Assembly: GCF_000003195.3 (NCBI RefSeq) | Contig: NC_012871.2 | Span: forward strand, 57,899,802-57,963,801 | DNA: 64,000 nt | From: Sorghum bicolor | Taxonomy: Eukaryota; Streptophyta; Magnoliopsida; Poales; Poaceae | Direction: 5' to 3' | Shown: piece by piece, positions 1-9,894 of the stretch | Layout: every line of letters begins with the position of its first letter | How positions within the stretch are numbered: position 1 is the first letter of the stretch | Translations under genes and position numbers: made by a program | The notes under the pieces: generated by a model | The model's input: only the letters and a program-made list of their open reading frames with translations | The model's database searches: none | What the model was told of the DNA's origin: nothing

Positions 1-590
1 AAAATCTGGAATCAAATACAAGGGTGGAAGGAGAAATTTCTATCATGGGCATGAAAGCTAGTGCTCATTAAGGTGGTGGCGCAAGCCATCCCAACATTCG
101 CTATGGGCTGTTTTGGTTTAACAAAGTCCCTATGACTCTATGAGATCAGATAAGTAAGATGATTTGCTGATACTAGTGGAATGCACAGGAGGGAAAGCAC
201 AAGGATCCACCAAAGAAAACCAAAGAAAGAAGGAGGGCTAGGATTCCGAGACATACATGCATTTAATTTGGCTATGTTAGCAAATCAATGCTGGAGATTA
301 GGGGACAAACTGGATCCACTTTGTGCTAGAATTTTGAAGGCCAAATATTATCCAAATACTTCAGTTTTGGAGGCCAAACCGAAGAGTGGGATGTCATACA
401 CTTGGAGAAGCATCTTGGGGGGCCTAGAGGTGATGAAGCTGGGAGTTATATGGAGAATTGGAGATGGCAGAAATATCAAGATATGGTCTAATCCATGGAT
501 TCCTAGAGGAATATTGAGAAGACCGATTACCCCTAGAGGGGGGCATGTCCTAACAAATGTTGCTGATCTGATAGACCCATTGACTGGCTC
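1..590 (+). pseudogene. L1-like LINE fragment, region downstream of reverse transcriptase
   Basis: Degenerate coding sequence of a non-LTR retrotransposon. The frame open from 181 to 590 shows the motif KKEGGLGFRDIHAFNLAML and a tryptophan-rich WRIGDGRNIKIW stretch, both typical of the region downstream of the reverse transcriptase domain in plant L1-type LINEs. Upstream (1-180) the frame is recognisable only with stops and shifts, for example WKEKFLSW and AIPTFAMGCF, so the copy is dead. The 5' part lies outside the window. The reading frame is interrupted at 591-593 by a PIF/Harbinger insertion and resumes at 4491. Identity as LINE is firm; the subfamily is not determined. Confidence 0.85.
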
Positions 591-1048
591 TTGGGCCTAG
601 TTTAGTTCGCAGAAAATTTCAGCCCAAGGCAAAAATTTTGGCCTTTTGCCCTTTTGCAACTAAACGACCCGCCGAAACATTTGGCCTACTACTGTTCATC
701 CAAAATTTCGGCCTGCCACCGCCGCCGCTGCGAACCGCATCAAAGCCTGCTGCCGCCCGCCATCCGCTCCATTCCCAACCCTAGCCGCTCCCGCACCCGC
801 AGCCAAACCCTAGCCGCTTGCTCACCCGCACCCGCAGCCAAACCCTAGGCGCTCCCGATCCACCGCTCCCCTTTCCCCCCGAGACCTCGTGGCCATGGAT
901 CTCCACCACGAAGCGGCTACGATGCCGACGGCGCCGAGGAGGACCGCGACGCCGTCTTCCCTCACGGCGACTCGGCTTGGTTTGAACCCGGCCGAGGCCC
1001 CCTGCATCCGAGGAAGGCGGCTCTAGCCACCTGACCAACCGGTTAGGG

Positions 1049-2541
1049 TTGGACTCCTTGGATCTGAACGGCGGCGGCCGTTGGACCGGCGACGGCGCGT
1101 ACCCCGACTACCTTGCTGGGTTCAATGAGGTGCCCCCCACGGCACCTCGTCCGATCCGCGTCCCCGCAAGGCCGATGACACAGGCCGGATCCGGGATGTC
1201 CCCTCCATGGAGTCATCCGCATGCGGCCCTCCCCCGTGCGACCATTGGAGGCGCATTCAGCCCGCCCCGGCCTCCTCGACATCCGGGTGTCTCCGCCGAC
1301 CTCGGAGGCTCGTTCTGGTTGCCCCGTGCACCAACGCAGTCACCGAACCCACCTGCTCGCCGTGGGAGGAACCGCACCCAGCGTACACGCCGGTCCTCTT
1401 CCGACGTTGTCGATGACTCTGAAGTCGGTCGTCTACGAGTAAGACTACTTCCTTTCTTCGTATTTACCATAGCGTACAAACATTTTTTAGGTCACGGTCT
1501 AGTTCATGTTGTGCCAACTACATTCTTTATGCAATGTCAATGCTAGCATTTGTTTTTAATAATCATTTAGGCGCACAAAGACAAGGCAAACTGGTCTGCA
1601 AGGAACACAAAAATATTCTATGAGATTTGGTGCCAGCAGATTGCAACTAGAAATTGTGTCAGGGGTCATGAGTAAGACTGGATGGAGGGACCTTGTGCAG
1701 AGGTACCAAGCTGCCACTAGATTGTTCCATGACAGGGATCAGATAGCAAGTAGGATTAGGCAGCTCAAAGCGCAGTGGCAGTTCTGTAACCGACTATGCT
1801 ATGACTCTGGCTTAGGACGTCGCCAAGATGGCTCTATAGATGCAGACGATGACTGGTGGGAAACAAATACAAAGGTGCATTCGTCAAAAATGTTGTTTCC
1901 TAATTTGCCAACATAGTTCCTGCAAACCTGGTTACCTAACTGTTCTCTTCTTGCAGGATCACTCTGACTGGAAGAAATTCAGGGATGATTTGCCTGAGTA
2001 CCTGGACGAAATGGACACGATGTTCACAGGGAACACCGTCTATGGGACAACCGCTTTCTGTGCTGGTCAGCCATACTCTTTTGTGGCCGATGCAGGAAGC
2101 TGTGTTGAGGAGCCTATAGATGACCCCGAGTACCAGGTGACACCGCCCAGCATGCAGACGCCGAGAGGCACCAGTCCAAGCAGTGGAGCCAAGAGAGCCA
2201 GCAACACGAGCACCACAGCCACAAGCCCCAATAAGAAGCCCAGGAGCCCTGCTGTCAGGGTGGTGGACACAAACATGCAGGCGCACAACGACATAGCGGC
2301 ACACAAGATCAACTTGATGCACATGTTGGAGTTCAAGAAAGAGACTCGCCAAGCTTCGCAGGACAGGATAGAGCTGGTCACTCAGATAGCTTATGACATG
2401 GGTGTCTCTGCTAAGACCCCTACTCTCTTCCGAGGGCTGTACAGGGTCATCCAGAGTGATGCTGAGATGAAGTTTTTCCTCATACTTGACCGTGAAGAAA
2501 GGCTGGCCCTCCTCCAGCAAGCTGTCGGGGTGGACAACTAG
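1049..2541 (+). pseudogene. PIF/Harbinger ORF1, Myb/SANT-like DNA-binding protein (frameshifted)
   Basis: This is the accessory protein that, in Harbinger elements, binds the terminal repeats and helps bring the transposase to them. Three exons fit the splice signals: 1049-1438 (possible proline-rich N-terminus, start uncertain), 1571-1874 and 1957-2541. Exon 2 encodes a Myb/SANT-like trihelix fold (ANWSARNTKIFYEIW, then SKTGWRDLVQRYQAAT and IRQLKAQW). Its first third and last two thirds lie in different frames; the shift falls at the AGGGG run near 1660, consistent with one extra G. Exon 3 continues in frame with DHSDWKKFRDDLPEYL and ends in an acidic and lysine-rich tail. An unseen alternative splice could rescue the frame, but the simplest reading is a one-base insertion. 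Confidence 0.75.
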
Positions 2542-2629
2542 AGCCCGTGCTTTTCTTTCAGTTTTATTTTGAAGATCATGTAGTAATGGCGTAGTACGAA
2601 CTGAGTTCCTCTAATTTGCTGGTGTGTAA

Positions 2630-4094
2630 TTGTCTTTGATTCGAACTATGTTTGTGTTGTCAGTTGTGGCCATTTGCAGTAAGTTTTGCATGCATGAGGA
2701 TGAACTGGCATGTGTCAGTGAAACTACATTACAATCTGATTGCATAACAGTGTGGTTCATGACTGAGGAAACTCATTATTTGTGTACACAGGAAGAGCTC
2801 ATTTCACCACCTTCCAGCGTCTTGGAAGACTCTGATGATGACACCATCGACATGATGTTCAATGACCTGGCTGAGTCTGATGATGATGATGCATACTTTC
2901 AAGGTATGTATGAGTATGCCTTGCACATAGACAAGCATTTGACTAGGAGTGAGTACAGGAAACCAGCATTGACTGGATTAGAATGGGTTTACACCAAGCT
3001 GGGTGATAGGAAGCAATGCTACAACATGTTTAGGATGAACCCAACTATGTTCTATAGGCTGCATGACGTGTTGGTAGAGTCTTATGGCCTGAAGTCTACA
3101 ACTAAGTCGAGCTCAATAGAGGCGCTAGGGATGTTCCTTTGGATGGTAGGTGCAGCTCAATCTGTTAGACAAGCTGAGGATAGATTTGAGAGGTCAATGG
3201 CAACTGTGTCAGCCATGTTCCACAAAGTTTTGAAGTGTCTTGTCCAGCTAGCAGCAGACATTATAAAGCATGCTGATCCAGAATTTAGAACAATGCATCC
3301 TAGATTACAGCAGCCTAGGTTCCATCCATACTTTAAGGACTGCATAGAGGCTATAGATGGCACACATGTTCCTTGCGTCGTGCCACAAGACAAGTTTATG
3401 CAGCACTTGTGCCGCAAGGGCATGACCACACAAAATGTCCTGGCTTGTTGCGACTTCGACATGCGGTTCACTTTTGTCCTTGCTGGATGGCCTGGGTCTG
3501 CACATGACATGAGAGTGTTCAGGGATGCAACGACACGCTTCGGGCATGCGTTCCCTCATCCGCCAACAGGTTCGTATTTGCATTTAATTGATTCAGTTGA
3601 CATTAGCTGTTGAAATTGGAGATAGGTGGTGTTGCAATGCTGTAGGGAAATATTACCTGGTGGACTCAGGGTATACTAACCGACCTGGTTACCTAGCTCC
3701 GTACAAGGGAACAAAGTATCATCTGCAGGAGTACCGCGAGGGGCCCCAACCAGAAGGTAAAGAGGAAACCTTCAATTATGCACATTCATCACTGAGGAAT
3801 GTGATTGAAAGGTGTTTTGGAGTGCTCAAAATGAAGTGGTGTATTTTACGTGAAATTCCTTCGTATGCAACCCATAACCAAAGCCAAATCATAGTAGCTT
3901 GCTGTGCTCTACACAATTTCATTAGGACAAGTGGTATCCAGGATAGACACTTTGCTAGGTGTGACAATGATGAGAACTTTGTGCCCCAAGAAGCATATGA
4001 AGACCAGCCTGAAGGAGAGGTTGTGCCTGATGAGTCCGAGCTTATGAATGCATTTCGTGACTCCATGGCCTTGGCTTTGGTGAACCGTGCCTGA
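2630..4094 (+). CDS. PIF/Harbinger DDE transposase (HARBI1-like nuclease)
   Basis: Catalyses excision and insertion of the element with 3-bp target duplications. Two exons, 2630-3569 and 3646-4094, join in phase (last codon split 1+2) to give about 462 aa without stops. The acidic residues of the catalytic triad lie in conserved contexts: IDGTHVP (about residue 245), GSAHDMRVF (about 290) and NVIERCFGVLK near residue 375, with YYLVDSGYTNRPGYLAPYKG before the last. The intron falls between PPTG and KYYLVDSGY, a position common in plant Harbinger genes. An acidic N-terminal segment (SDDDD) precedes the conserved region. The first methionine at 2630 may be too far upstream; the family-like region starts around MYEYALHIDKHL. 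No disabling change was seen in this gene, in contrast to ORF1. Confidence 0.9.
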
Positions 4095-4490
4095 CAGTTT
4101 CGTTATTGTCTTGGCACTTGTATTTGTAATTCTACAGTTTTGGTTTTAGTGATTGAATGTGGATAGATTTATTCATGATTACAGGTGATTTGTTGTTGTA
4201 AATGTGTGAGGACAGGAACTGTATCAATAATGTAGACATTGTGTGGAATAAATGTTATGTGAAAGTTTTTTGATTGGAGATGAATGCAGTAATGTCATTT
4301 GCAACATATGTTGCATGGTTTCGCATGCATGCAACAGTTTGCATGAGGCACATTAATGTTCACGCAAAAAAAAATTTGCCAACTGAACAACACAGGCAAA
4401 AAATTTTGGATGTTAGGTTTTTGGGCACCAATCATTAGGTGTCAGCTTTTTAGACTAACCCAAAAATTTTGTGAACTAAACAAGGCCTTG

Positions 4491-4690
4491 GGATGCTGAA
4501 CTGGTCAGGGATATCTTCTGGGAGGAGGACGCAGAGATTATATTGGCTTTGTCGGTGCATGAAGAGAGAGATAATACTCTTGCTTGGCACTTTGATGACC
4601 AAGGTTTATTCAGTGTCAAGAGTGCCTACAAAGTCTATCGAGATGATCTGTTGTGCAAGAAAGATAAGAAGAAATCTTGACTCTTTATTA
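4491..4690 (+). pseudogene. Continuation of the L1-like LINE after the Harbinger insertion
   Basis: In the frame continuous with the segment ending at 590, this stretch encodes DIFWEEDAEIILALSVHEE and FSVKSAYKVYRDDL, the part of plant LINE ORF2 just before the C-terminal zinc-binding region. It stops at about 4680 and passes into AT-rich sequence. The missing 3' part could be the plus-strand LINE remnant at 37842-40716, although independent fragments are equally possible. Confidence 0.8.
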
Positions 4691-5166
4691 TTAGGTATAC
4701 AAAGTATATAGATATATTAGATTGGATGACAAACTTGTTAAGATTTCAGCTACGATTTGTTTATTAGATAGGAATGAATAGTTTAAATATCTATAATACT
4801 ATATTTATCATTTTTCTGTTTATAAAGAAAATCGAGAGATAAGAAAAAAAAGAGAAAAACAAAAAAGTCATGAAACCACAAGTATAGAGATATATACTGT
4901 ATTAGATTGGATGATAAATTATTTAAGATTTTAGTCATGGATTATTTAAGATAGATATTAGCTTGGACGATATTAGGATAAGAGAAAATCTAGAAGGATG
5001 GATCGATTGAACAACTTGGCGTTGGCAATTACATGGAAGATAAATTCATGAAAGAGAAATCAATAGAGCTCGCGGTGATTAATTTAGCATATGCACAATT
5101 GATCTGAAGCTTGAACGCACACGTGAAGTCACTTCAGAGTTCAGACTCGTTGAACAAGGCAATAGA
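4691..5166. other. AT-rich spacer with a diverged direct repeat
   Basis: No coding region was seen. A diverged direct repeat is visible: the segment around 4695-4740 (ATATTAGATTGGATGA) recurs around 4880-4950 (GTATTAGATTGGATGA). This is likely old transposon debris. Confidence 0.5.
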
Positions 5167-5275
5167 CTAGTAAAATTATCCGTATGTTGCAACGGGGTGT
5201 TGACAATATCAGAAATACTCACAATTAATTTCACCATTTTAAGAAGATGAAAACTTCTTCACCCAATAATGAGGA
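5167..5275 (-). mobile_element. Helitron 3' terminus, fragment on the minus strand
   Basis: Read on the minus strand, the sequence shows CCCGTTGCAACATACGG, a short hairpin, followed about ten bases later by CTAG and then T. This is the form of grass Helitron 3' ends, and a plus-strand example with nearly the same hairpin lies at 49243-49272. The body is cut off by the LTR element starting at 5276, and no 5' TC end was located. Confidence 0.5.
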
Positions 5276-6126
5276 TGTCGATATGTAGTACTAGGGGTAC
5301 CTCGTAAGGAAGGAAAAAAATTAGTCTGACTAGGATTCTTTTGAAGTAATCCTAGTATCATTACTATTCTGTAATCTTGGAACTCCTATCTTGTAACCGA
5401 CTAGAAATCTTATCCCCTGAACTATATAAATGAGGGTAGGGTGTGGGGGTATAAATCCCTATATCCTCATGGCTCAATATAGGCCACACCATCGGAGGTG
5501 GCCCGGCTCACAAGATGAAGACGTGCAACGCACGACGCTGGTTGGCGTGCACCGCAAGGCTATAAGAAGATATTGTATCAAATAGAATACTTTACTTGTA
5601 ACCCTGTTCCTTCATAGTATATAAGGAGGGGCAAGGGTCCCCTAGAGAACAACTGAACACATCTTATTACATCTCATATCAATACAATTAGACACAGGAC
5701 GTAGGTATTACGCCCTCATGGTGGCAGAATTTGGATAAAATTCTTATCTGTGTCTTGCATCACCATCTAGTTCGTAGCTTGCACACCTGTCTACCGACAA
5801 TCTACCTTGGGCATACCCCTAGGTAGACATCGACCATATTTTGCGGACATAGGGCTCCCTAGATCGGCACCTCACCGCACCACAACTGTCTCTATTGATA
5901 TAAAGAGAGGCTGAGGGCACCCCTTATAACAACGAACAATATCATACAATTAATCCAATGCAAAGACTAATGTTGATGGGACGTAAAGGCTTTTACTCAA
6001 GATTGAACTCGAGGGCCTGAACCAGGATAAATTGACTATGTCTTGCGTTAACCATCGAGTTCCAGCTTATGCTGAAGCCCAAACAGCAGTCTCAGGTACC
6101 CCTATGGTGGTGGTAAAACATCAACC
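5276..6126 (+). repeat. 5' LTR of the non-autonomous element, interrupted
   Basis: Matches the 3' LTR at 9241-9663 on both sides of a 408-bp insertion at 5442-5849. The TATA-like ACTATATAAA lies at about 5421-5430, just upstream of the insertion, so the insertion separates the presumed promoter from the rest of the LTR. The end near 6126 reads AACATCAACC where the 3' LTR has AACATCGACA. Confidence 0.75.
5442..5849. mobile_element. Solo LTR nested in the 5' LTR (408 bp, duplication TAGGG)
   Basis: Starts TGTGGGGG and ends GCGGACA, flanked by a perfect 5-bp duplication TAGGG at 5437-5441 and 5850-5854. The corresponding segment is absent from the 3' LTR, which proves a later insertion. No internal region or second LTR is present, so this is a solo LTR left by unequal recombination. 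It contains its own TATA-like motif (GTATATAAGGAGG) and a plausible transcript start region. Confidence 0.88.
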
Positions 6127-9100
6127 GCTGGTGTGCCAAGTAGGGGCTCTTAGTGGATTTGCATCCGAAAGCTGGATGGACCTTGACAACATGAAATTCT
6201 CAGTAGGATCAATCTTCATTTTTGGATCCTAGGTCTGCGAGGCAGATGGTGATGACAAGCCCCAAAGTTGTCTCCTCAAAGATTCAGAAACCCAAGAAGC
6301 AATCAATTTCTTGATGACCGCGATGGATCAACTCGCCGAGAAGTTTTCACAGCTCACAATTCTAGGTTCTTTTTATTAGGACTACGGAATGTAGCCTCGA
6401 CGTACCAAGAACTCAACTCAAGACTTTTTGAAGACTCTCTCGAGAAGTCGAGTACTTTTCAGTTTGGGCTCTCCAACATAGCTTTATCTTATCAAGCGTT
6501 GCTCCATGATTCGACCATTCCAGTTCAAAGGGTACTTCTGAGTGGAGCTCAGGAAGGACTTGTGCTGATAGTGACATCATAGGATTGTATCATCCACTGG
6601 CTAGGTTCTATTGATAAAGATAACAACACCTAGCTAGTTGACACAACGATGGTCCTACCATACCAAGGAGATTCACTTTATGACTCAGATTGTGCAATAG
6701 AAATTATCAACAACTCTGAAGCAAGTAAGGCGTTTCACGTCTGAGAAGTATTCATGATTCACCATCCCCAATCACCATTGATCTTTCTAGAAGCACCCGA
6801 TATCAGGTCATCAAAGAGTCAAATATATCACCCGAAATTCAAGACGATGAAAGTGAAGCTGAAGACCAGAGGTGGACTAGAGAGAAGAAGAATAAATTAA
6901 AACAAGGATGCCTTTGAGCTCAGATTGGACAGGATGAAGGTGTTCATAGAGGAGTTGTCCGCTCCCTCTATCAAACAACCTGGTGAGATAACCCTGAACT
7001 CCAAGCTCCAAGTACTTTTGCACCAGTTTCTACTAGTCAACTACTTTAAGATATGTAGAAGAAGCAAGCTATCCGACTATTGTCTAAGCTATCCGGCTAC
7101 ATCAAGTTGTCCAAGCCGAAAGAAAGCTGTCCGACTACATCGAGCTGCAAGCGAGCCATCGAGTACCCATCGAGGCCACAACCGAGCCATCAAGTAAACG
7201 TTCAAGCCTAACCACTTCCATCTACTCGGGTACTATGCCAATTGGGATTGGATGAGGGAAGGTCACGTGCGATAACCCCTGTACTCCTAGCTCTAGCCAC
7301 TCAAGTCCTGATTGTCATTTCTACATGAACTCAAGTCTTCATCTGCTCCATTCAAATGTTGCAGCAAACATCCCAACCAAGCTCGGATTGGATAGGGGAA
7401 GGTGACGTGCGATAACCTCTGAACTCTCAGCTCCTACCACTCAGATCGTGGTCGTTGCTATAGTATAGATACAAGTATTATTCATCGATATATCAAGAAA
7501 AAGTAGCAAGCAAGAAGACCATGCAGCCGTGCAAGCTATTTATGAGAATCAACGTTGAAGCTTCCATGTATACACAACATTGCTAATTCCACCTCAATGA
7601 CTAAGTCCTACTCCACTACGACGCACATGCAGCAACAATGAAAGAGGATGCATGCATATACATATGAGAATACAAAACAAGAACATACCATCAAGGCAAA
7701 CAAGCGTGCAATCAAAGCTATTTACACGCACATATGAGCAACTCCAGATGGTGCCGACTCCAACTCCTCGCAAGACTAATCAACTAGTACAAAATAATTG
7801 GAGACAATTTCAACATGATTTAATCATCTTAAAGTCTTCTCGGGTTGTTTTCACGATGCCGCATGAGAGTATGGCTATCACGCTTACGCTTGCCTCTATC
7901 CTAGGTTTTTCAACCTGGATGAGAGTAAATACACTCGTCCCTTCTCGGGCTGTTTTCACGATGCTGGATGTATGGCTATCACACTTACGCTCACCCCTAT
8001 CATGGGTTCTTCAATCTAGATGAGAGCAAAGATGCTCGCTCCTTCCTAGGTTGTTTTCATGATGCTATATGAGAGTACAGCTATCATGCTTATGCTCGCC
8101 CCTATCCTGAGTTTTTCAACCTAGATGAGAGCAAAGACGCTCACCCCTTCCTGGATTGTTTTCACGACACCAGATGAGAGTATGACTATCACACTTACGC
8201 TGGCCCCTATCCTAGGTTTTTCAACCTAGATGACAACAAAGACGCTCACCCCATCTTGGGTTGTTTTCACAACATCGGATGAGAGTATGGCTATCATGCT
8301 TACACTTGCCCCTATCTAGGTTTTTGAACCTAGATGAGAGCAAATAGGACACAACCTACGCTCACCCTATCCCGAGATTATTCAACCTGGATGAGAGTAA
8401 ATAGGCAAACTAAGTCTACACTCATTTTATCCCGGGTTATTCAACCCAGATGAGAGTAAAAAGGCAGATTAAGTCTACGCTCACCCTATCCCGAGGTGAT
8501 TCAACCCGGATGAGAGTAAACAGGTGAACTAAGCCTGCACTCACTTTATCCCATGTTATGCAACCTGGATGAGAGCAAAAGGCTTTGAAGGCTAGTGCTC
8601 ACCCTATTTGGTGACTTTCCTAGCACGGATAAGAGCAAAACAAGCTACAAAAGCTGACGCTCAACATATCCCAAGTTTTTGCAAATTTGGATGAGAGAAC
8701 CCAACCAATTTAATGTCTATGCTTGCCAAGACTTATGAAGTCACATAGATAACCCAATGGATTTAGCGCCGATGCTCGCCAAGACTTATGAAGTCACACA
8801 AAATAGAGTATGACAAAAGAAGTGTAGCTCTAAGTACAAGGGTATGCTCAGGGGCTACACTTATTGAGATAGACAAGAGAGATACTAAAAGCACCAACAA
8901 CCTAAGTATATGATAAAACTACCCTCTATCCAAGTTCTTTCTATAAAAGAACCTAGAGATAGGCTCGGGGCTGCTCGATTCGTATCCCAAGGAAGAATTT
9001 TTAGTTTTTCAACCTAGAATCTTCAGAGACCCTCCAACTCTTTGTTCCAAATAGCAAGAGGTTTGAGGGCTACACCTAGAGAGTGCACTTTTTAGAGAAA

Positions 9101-9240
9101 ATTGCACACCACTCAAAGATCACAAAAAGCGCTACATGGTTTCCCTCAAGAAAGCACTTGGACAAAGCTTGTTTGTACTCACCAAGACCTAAAGGAACAA
9201 AAAGAGACTTCTACAATCAACCATATAGCGCTTTAGGGCT
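6127..9240 (+). other. Internal region of the non-autonomous LTR element
   Basis: Non-coding overall. The longest open stretch (6268-6582, 104 codons) has no recognisable gag or pol motif. A pair of segments near 7235 and 7390 shares GATTGGATAGGGGAAGGT-like sequence. The tandem array at 7841-8700 occupies the middle. The region ends at the weak purine-rich stretch TTTAGGGCT before the 3' LTR. Confidence 0.6.
7841..8700 (+). repeat. Two-phase tandem array of hairpin-forming units
   Basis: First part (about 7841-8340): five units of 100-107 bp, each beginning near GGGTTGTTTTCACGATGC. Second part (about 8330-8640): units of about 60 bp. All units share a block reading CACCCTATCC, then an inverted repeat, then GATGAGAG. 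The inverted repeat is perfect in some units (CTAGGTT and AACCTAG around a 4-base loop, near 8212 and 8316) and varies in others: GGGTT with AACCC near 8435, and CCAAGTT with AAATTTGG near 8670. Several stem changes occur on both sides, keeping the pairing. Confidence 0.75.
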
Positions 9241-9663
9241 TGTCAGTACGTAGTACCCCGGGGACCTCGTAAGGAAGAGAGAAGATCTAGTCTAACTAGG
9301 ATTCCTTGAAAGTAATCCTATTATCATTGCTATCCTATAATCCTACTAGGACTCCTATCTTGTAACCGACTAGGAATCCTGTCCTTGAACTATATAAAGG
9401 AGGGTAGAGCTTCCTAAATTGGCACCTCACCGCACCACAACTGTCTCTATTGATATAAAGAGAGGTTAAGGGCACCTCTTTTAATAACAAATAATAACAT
9501 ACAATCAATCCAATGTAAAGGCTAACACCGACTGGATGTAAAGGCTTGAACCAAGATAAATTGATTGTCTCTTGCATTAACCACCGAGTTCCAGCTTATG
9601 CCAAAGCCCGAACAACTATCCTGGATACCCTTGTGGTAGGCTGTCGGTGGTAAAACATCGACA
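9241..9663 (+). repeat. 3' LTR of the non-autonomous element
   Basis: Direct repeat of 5276-6126 without the solo-LTR insertion. Begins TGTCAGTACG and ends ATCGACA. It keeps the TATA-like ACTATATAAA near 9390 and the block CACCTCACCGCACCACAAC near 9423. The bases at 9664-9894 that follow show nothing recognisable. Confidence 0.75.
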
Positions 9664-9894
9664 TAGCCTAGTTCACTTTATTCTGACTTCTTAGATAATG
9701 TTATTGGTTGTATTTATGATTTTTCGGCGCAAAAATAAAATCTATAGTCATTGTGGATCAGTCAGTAAATCATGTTTATTTTTCCATTGAAATCCAGCGA
9801 TGCTTTATTATCAGTTAGAAAGCAGACTGTATCAACAATTTAGGGTGATATATAAGCAAGTATCTGACAGGCCTGTTACCACGACTGTTGAAAT

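Larger units (their letters stand above)
594..4487 (+). mobile_element. PIF/Harbinger DNA transposon, structurally complete (3,894 bp)
   Basis: The left end GGCCTAGTTTAGTTCGCA and the reverse complement of the right end, GGCCTTGTTTAGTTCACA, form terminal inverted repeats. The element is flanked by a 3-bp target duplication, TTG at 591-593 and 4488-4490. It carries the two genes expected of the superfamily: a Myb/SANT-like DNA-binding protein (1049-2541) and a DDE transposase (2630-4094), both on the plus strand. Removing the element and one TTG copy rejoins the surrounding LINE in a single reading frame, which fixes the boundaries. Harbinger elements usually duplicate TTA/TAA, so TTG is a slight deviation. 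The transposase is open while the Myb gene shows an apparent one-base frameshift. Confidence 0.9.
5276..9663 (+). mobile_element. Non-autonomous LTR retrotransposon (Gypsy-like, no gag-pol)
   Basis: Two directly repeated LTRs, 5276-6126 (about 440 bp after subtracting an insertion) and 9241-9663 (423 bp), flank a 3.1-kb internal region. Both begin TGTC and share CCTCGTAAGGAAG, TATCTTGTAACCGACTAG and the TATA-like ACTATATAAA. Just inside the 5' LTR, GGTGTGCCAAGTAGGGG resembles the sequence after the LTR in grass Gypsy elements of the Dasheng/RIRE2 kind. No protease, reverse transcriptase, RNase H or integrase motif was found, so movement would need proteins from elsewhere. The flanks GAGGA and TAGCC do not match, so no target duplication supports the outer ends. 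Family assignment is tentative. Confidence 0.7.

Noticed and set aside
7841..8700. CRISPR-like array
   Set aside because: Units vary in length and sequence, there are no constant repeats with unique spacers, and the location is inside a plant retroelement.
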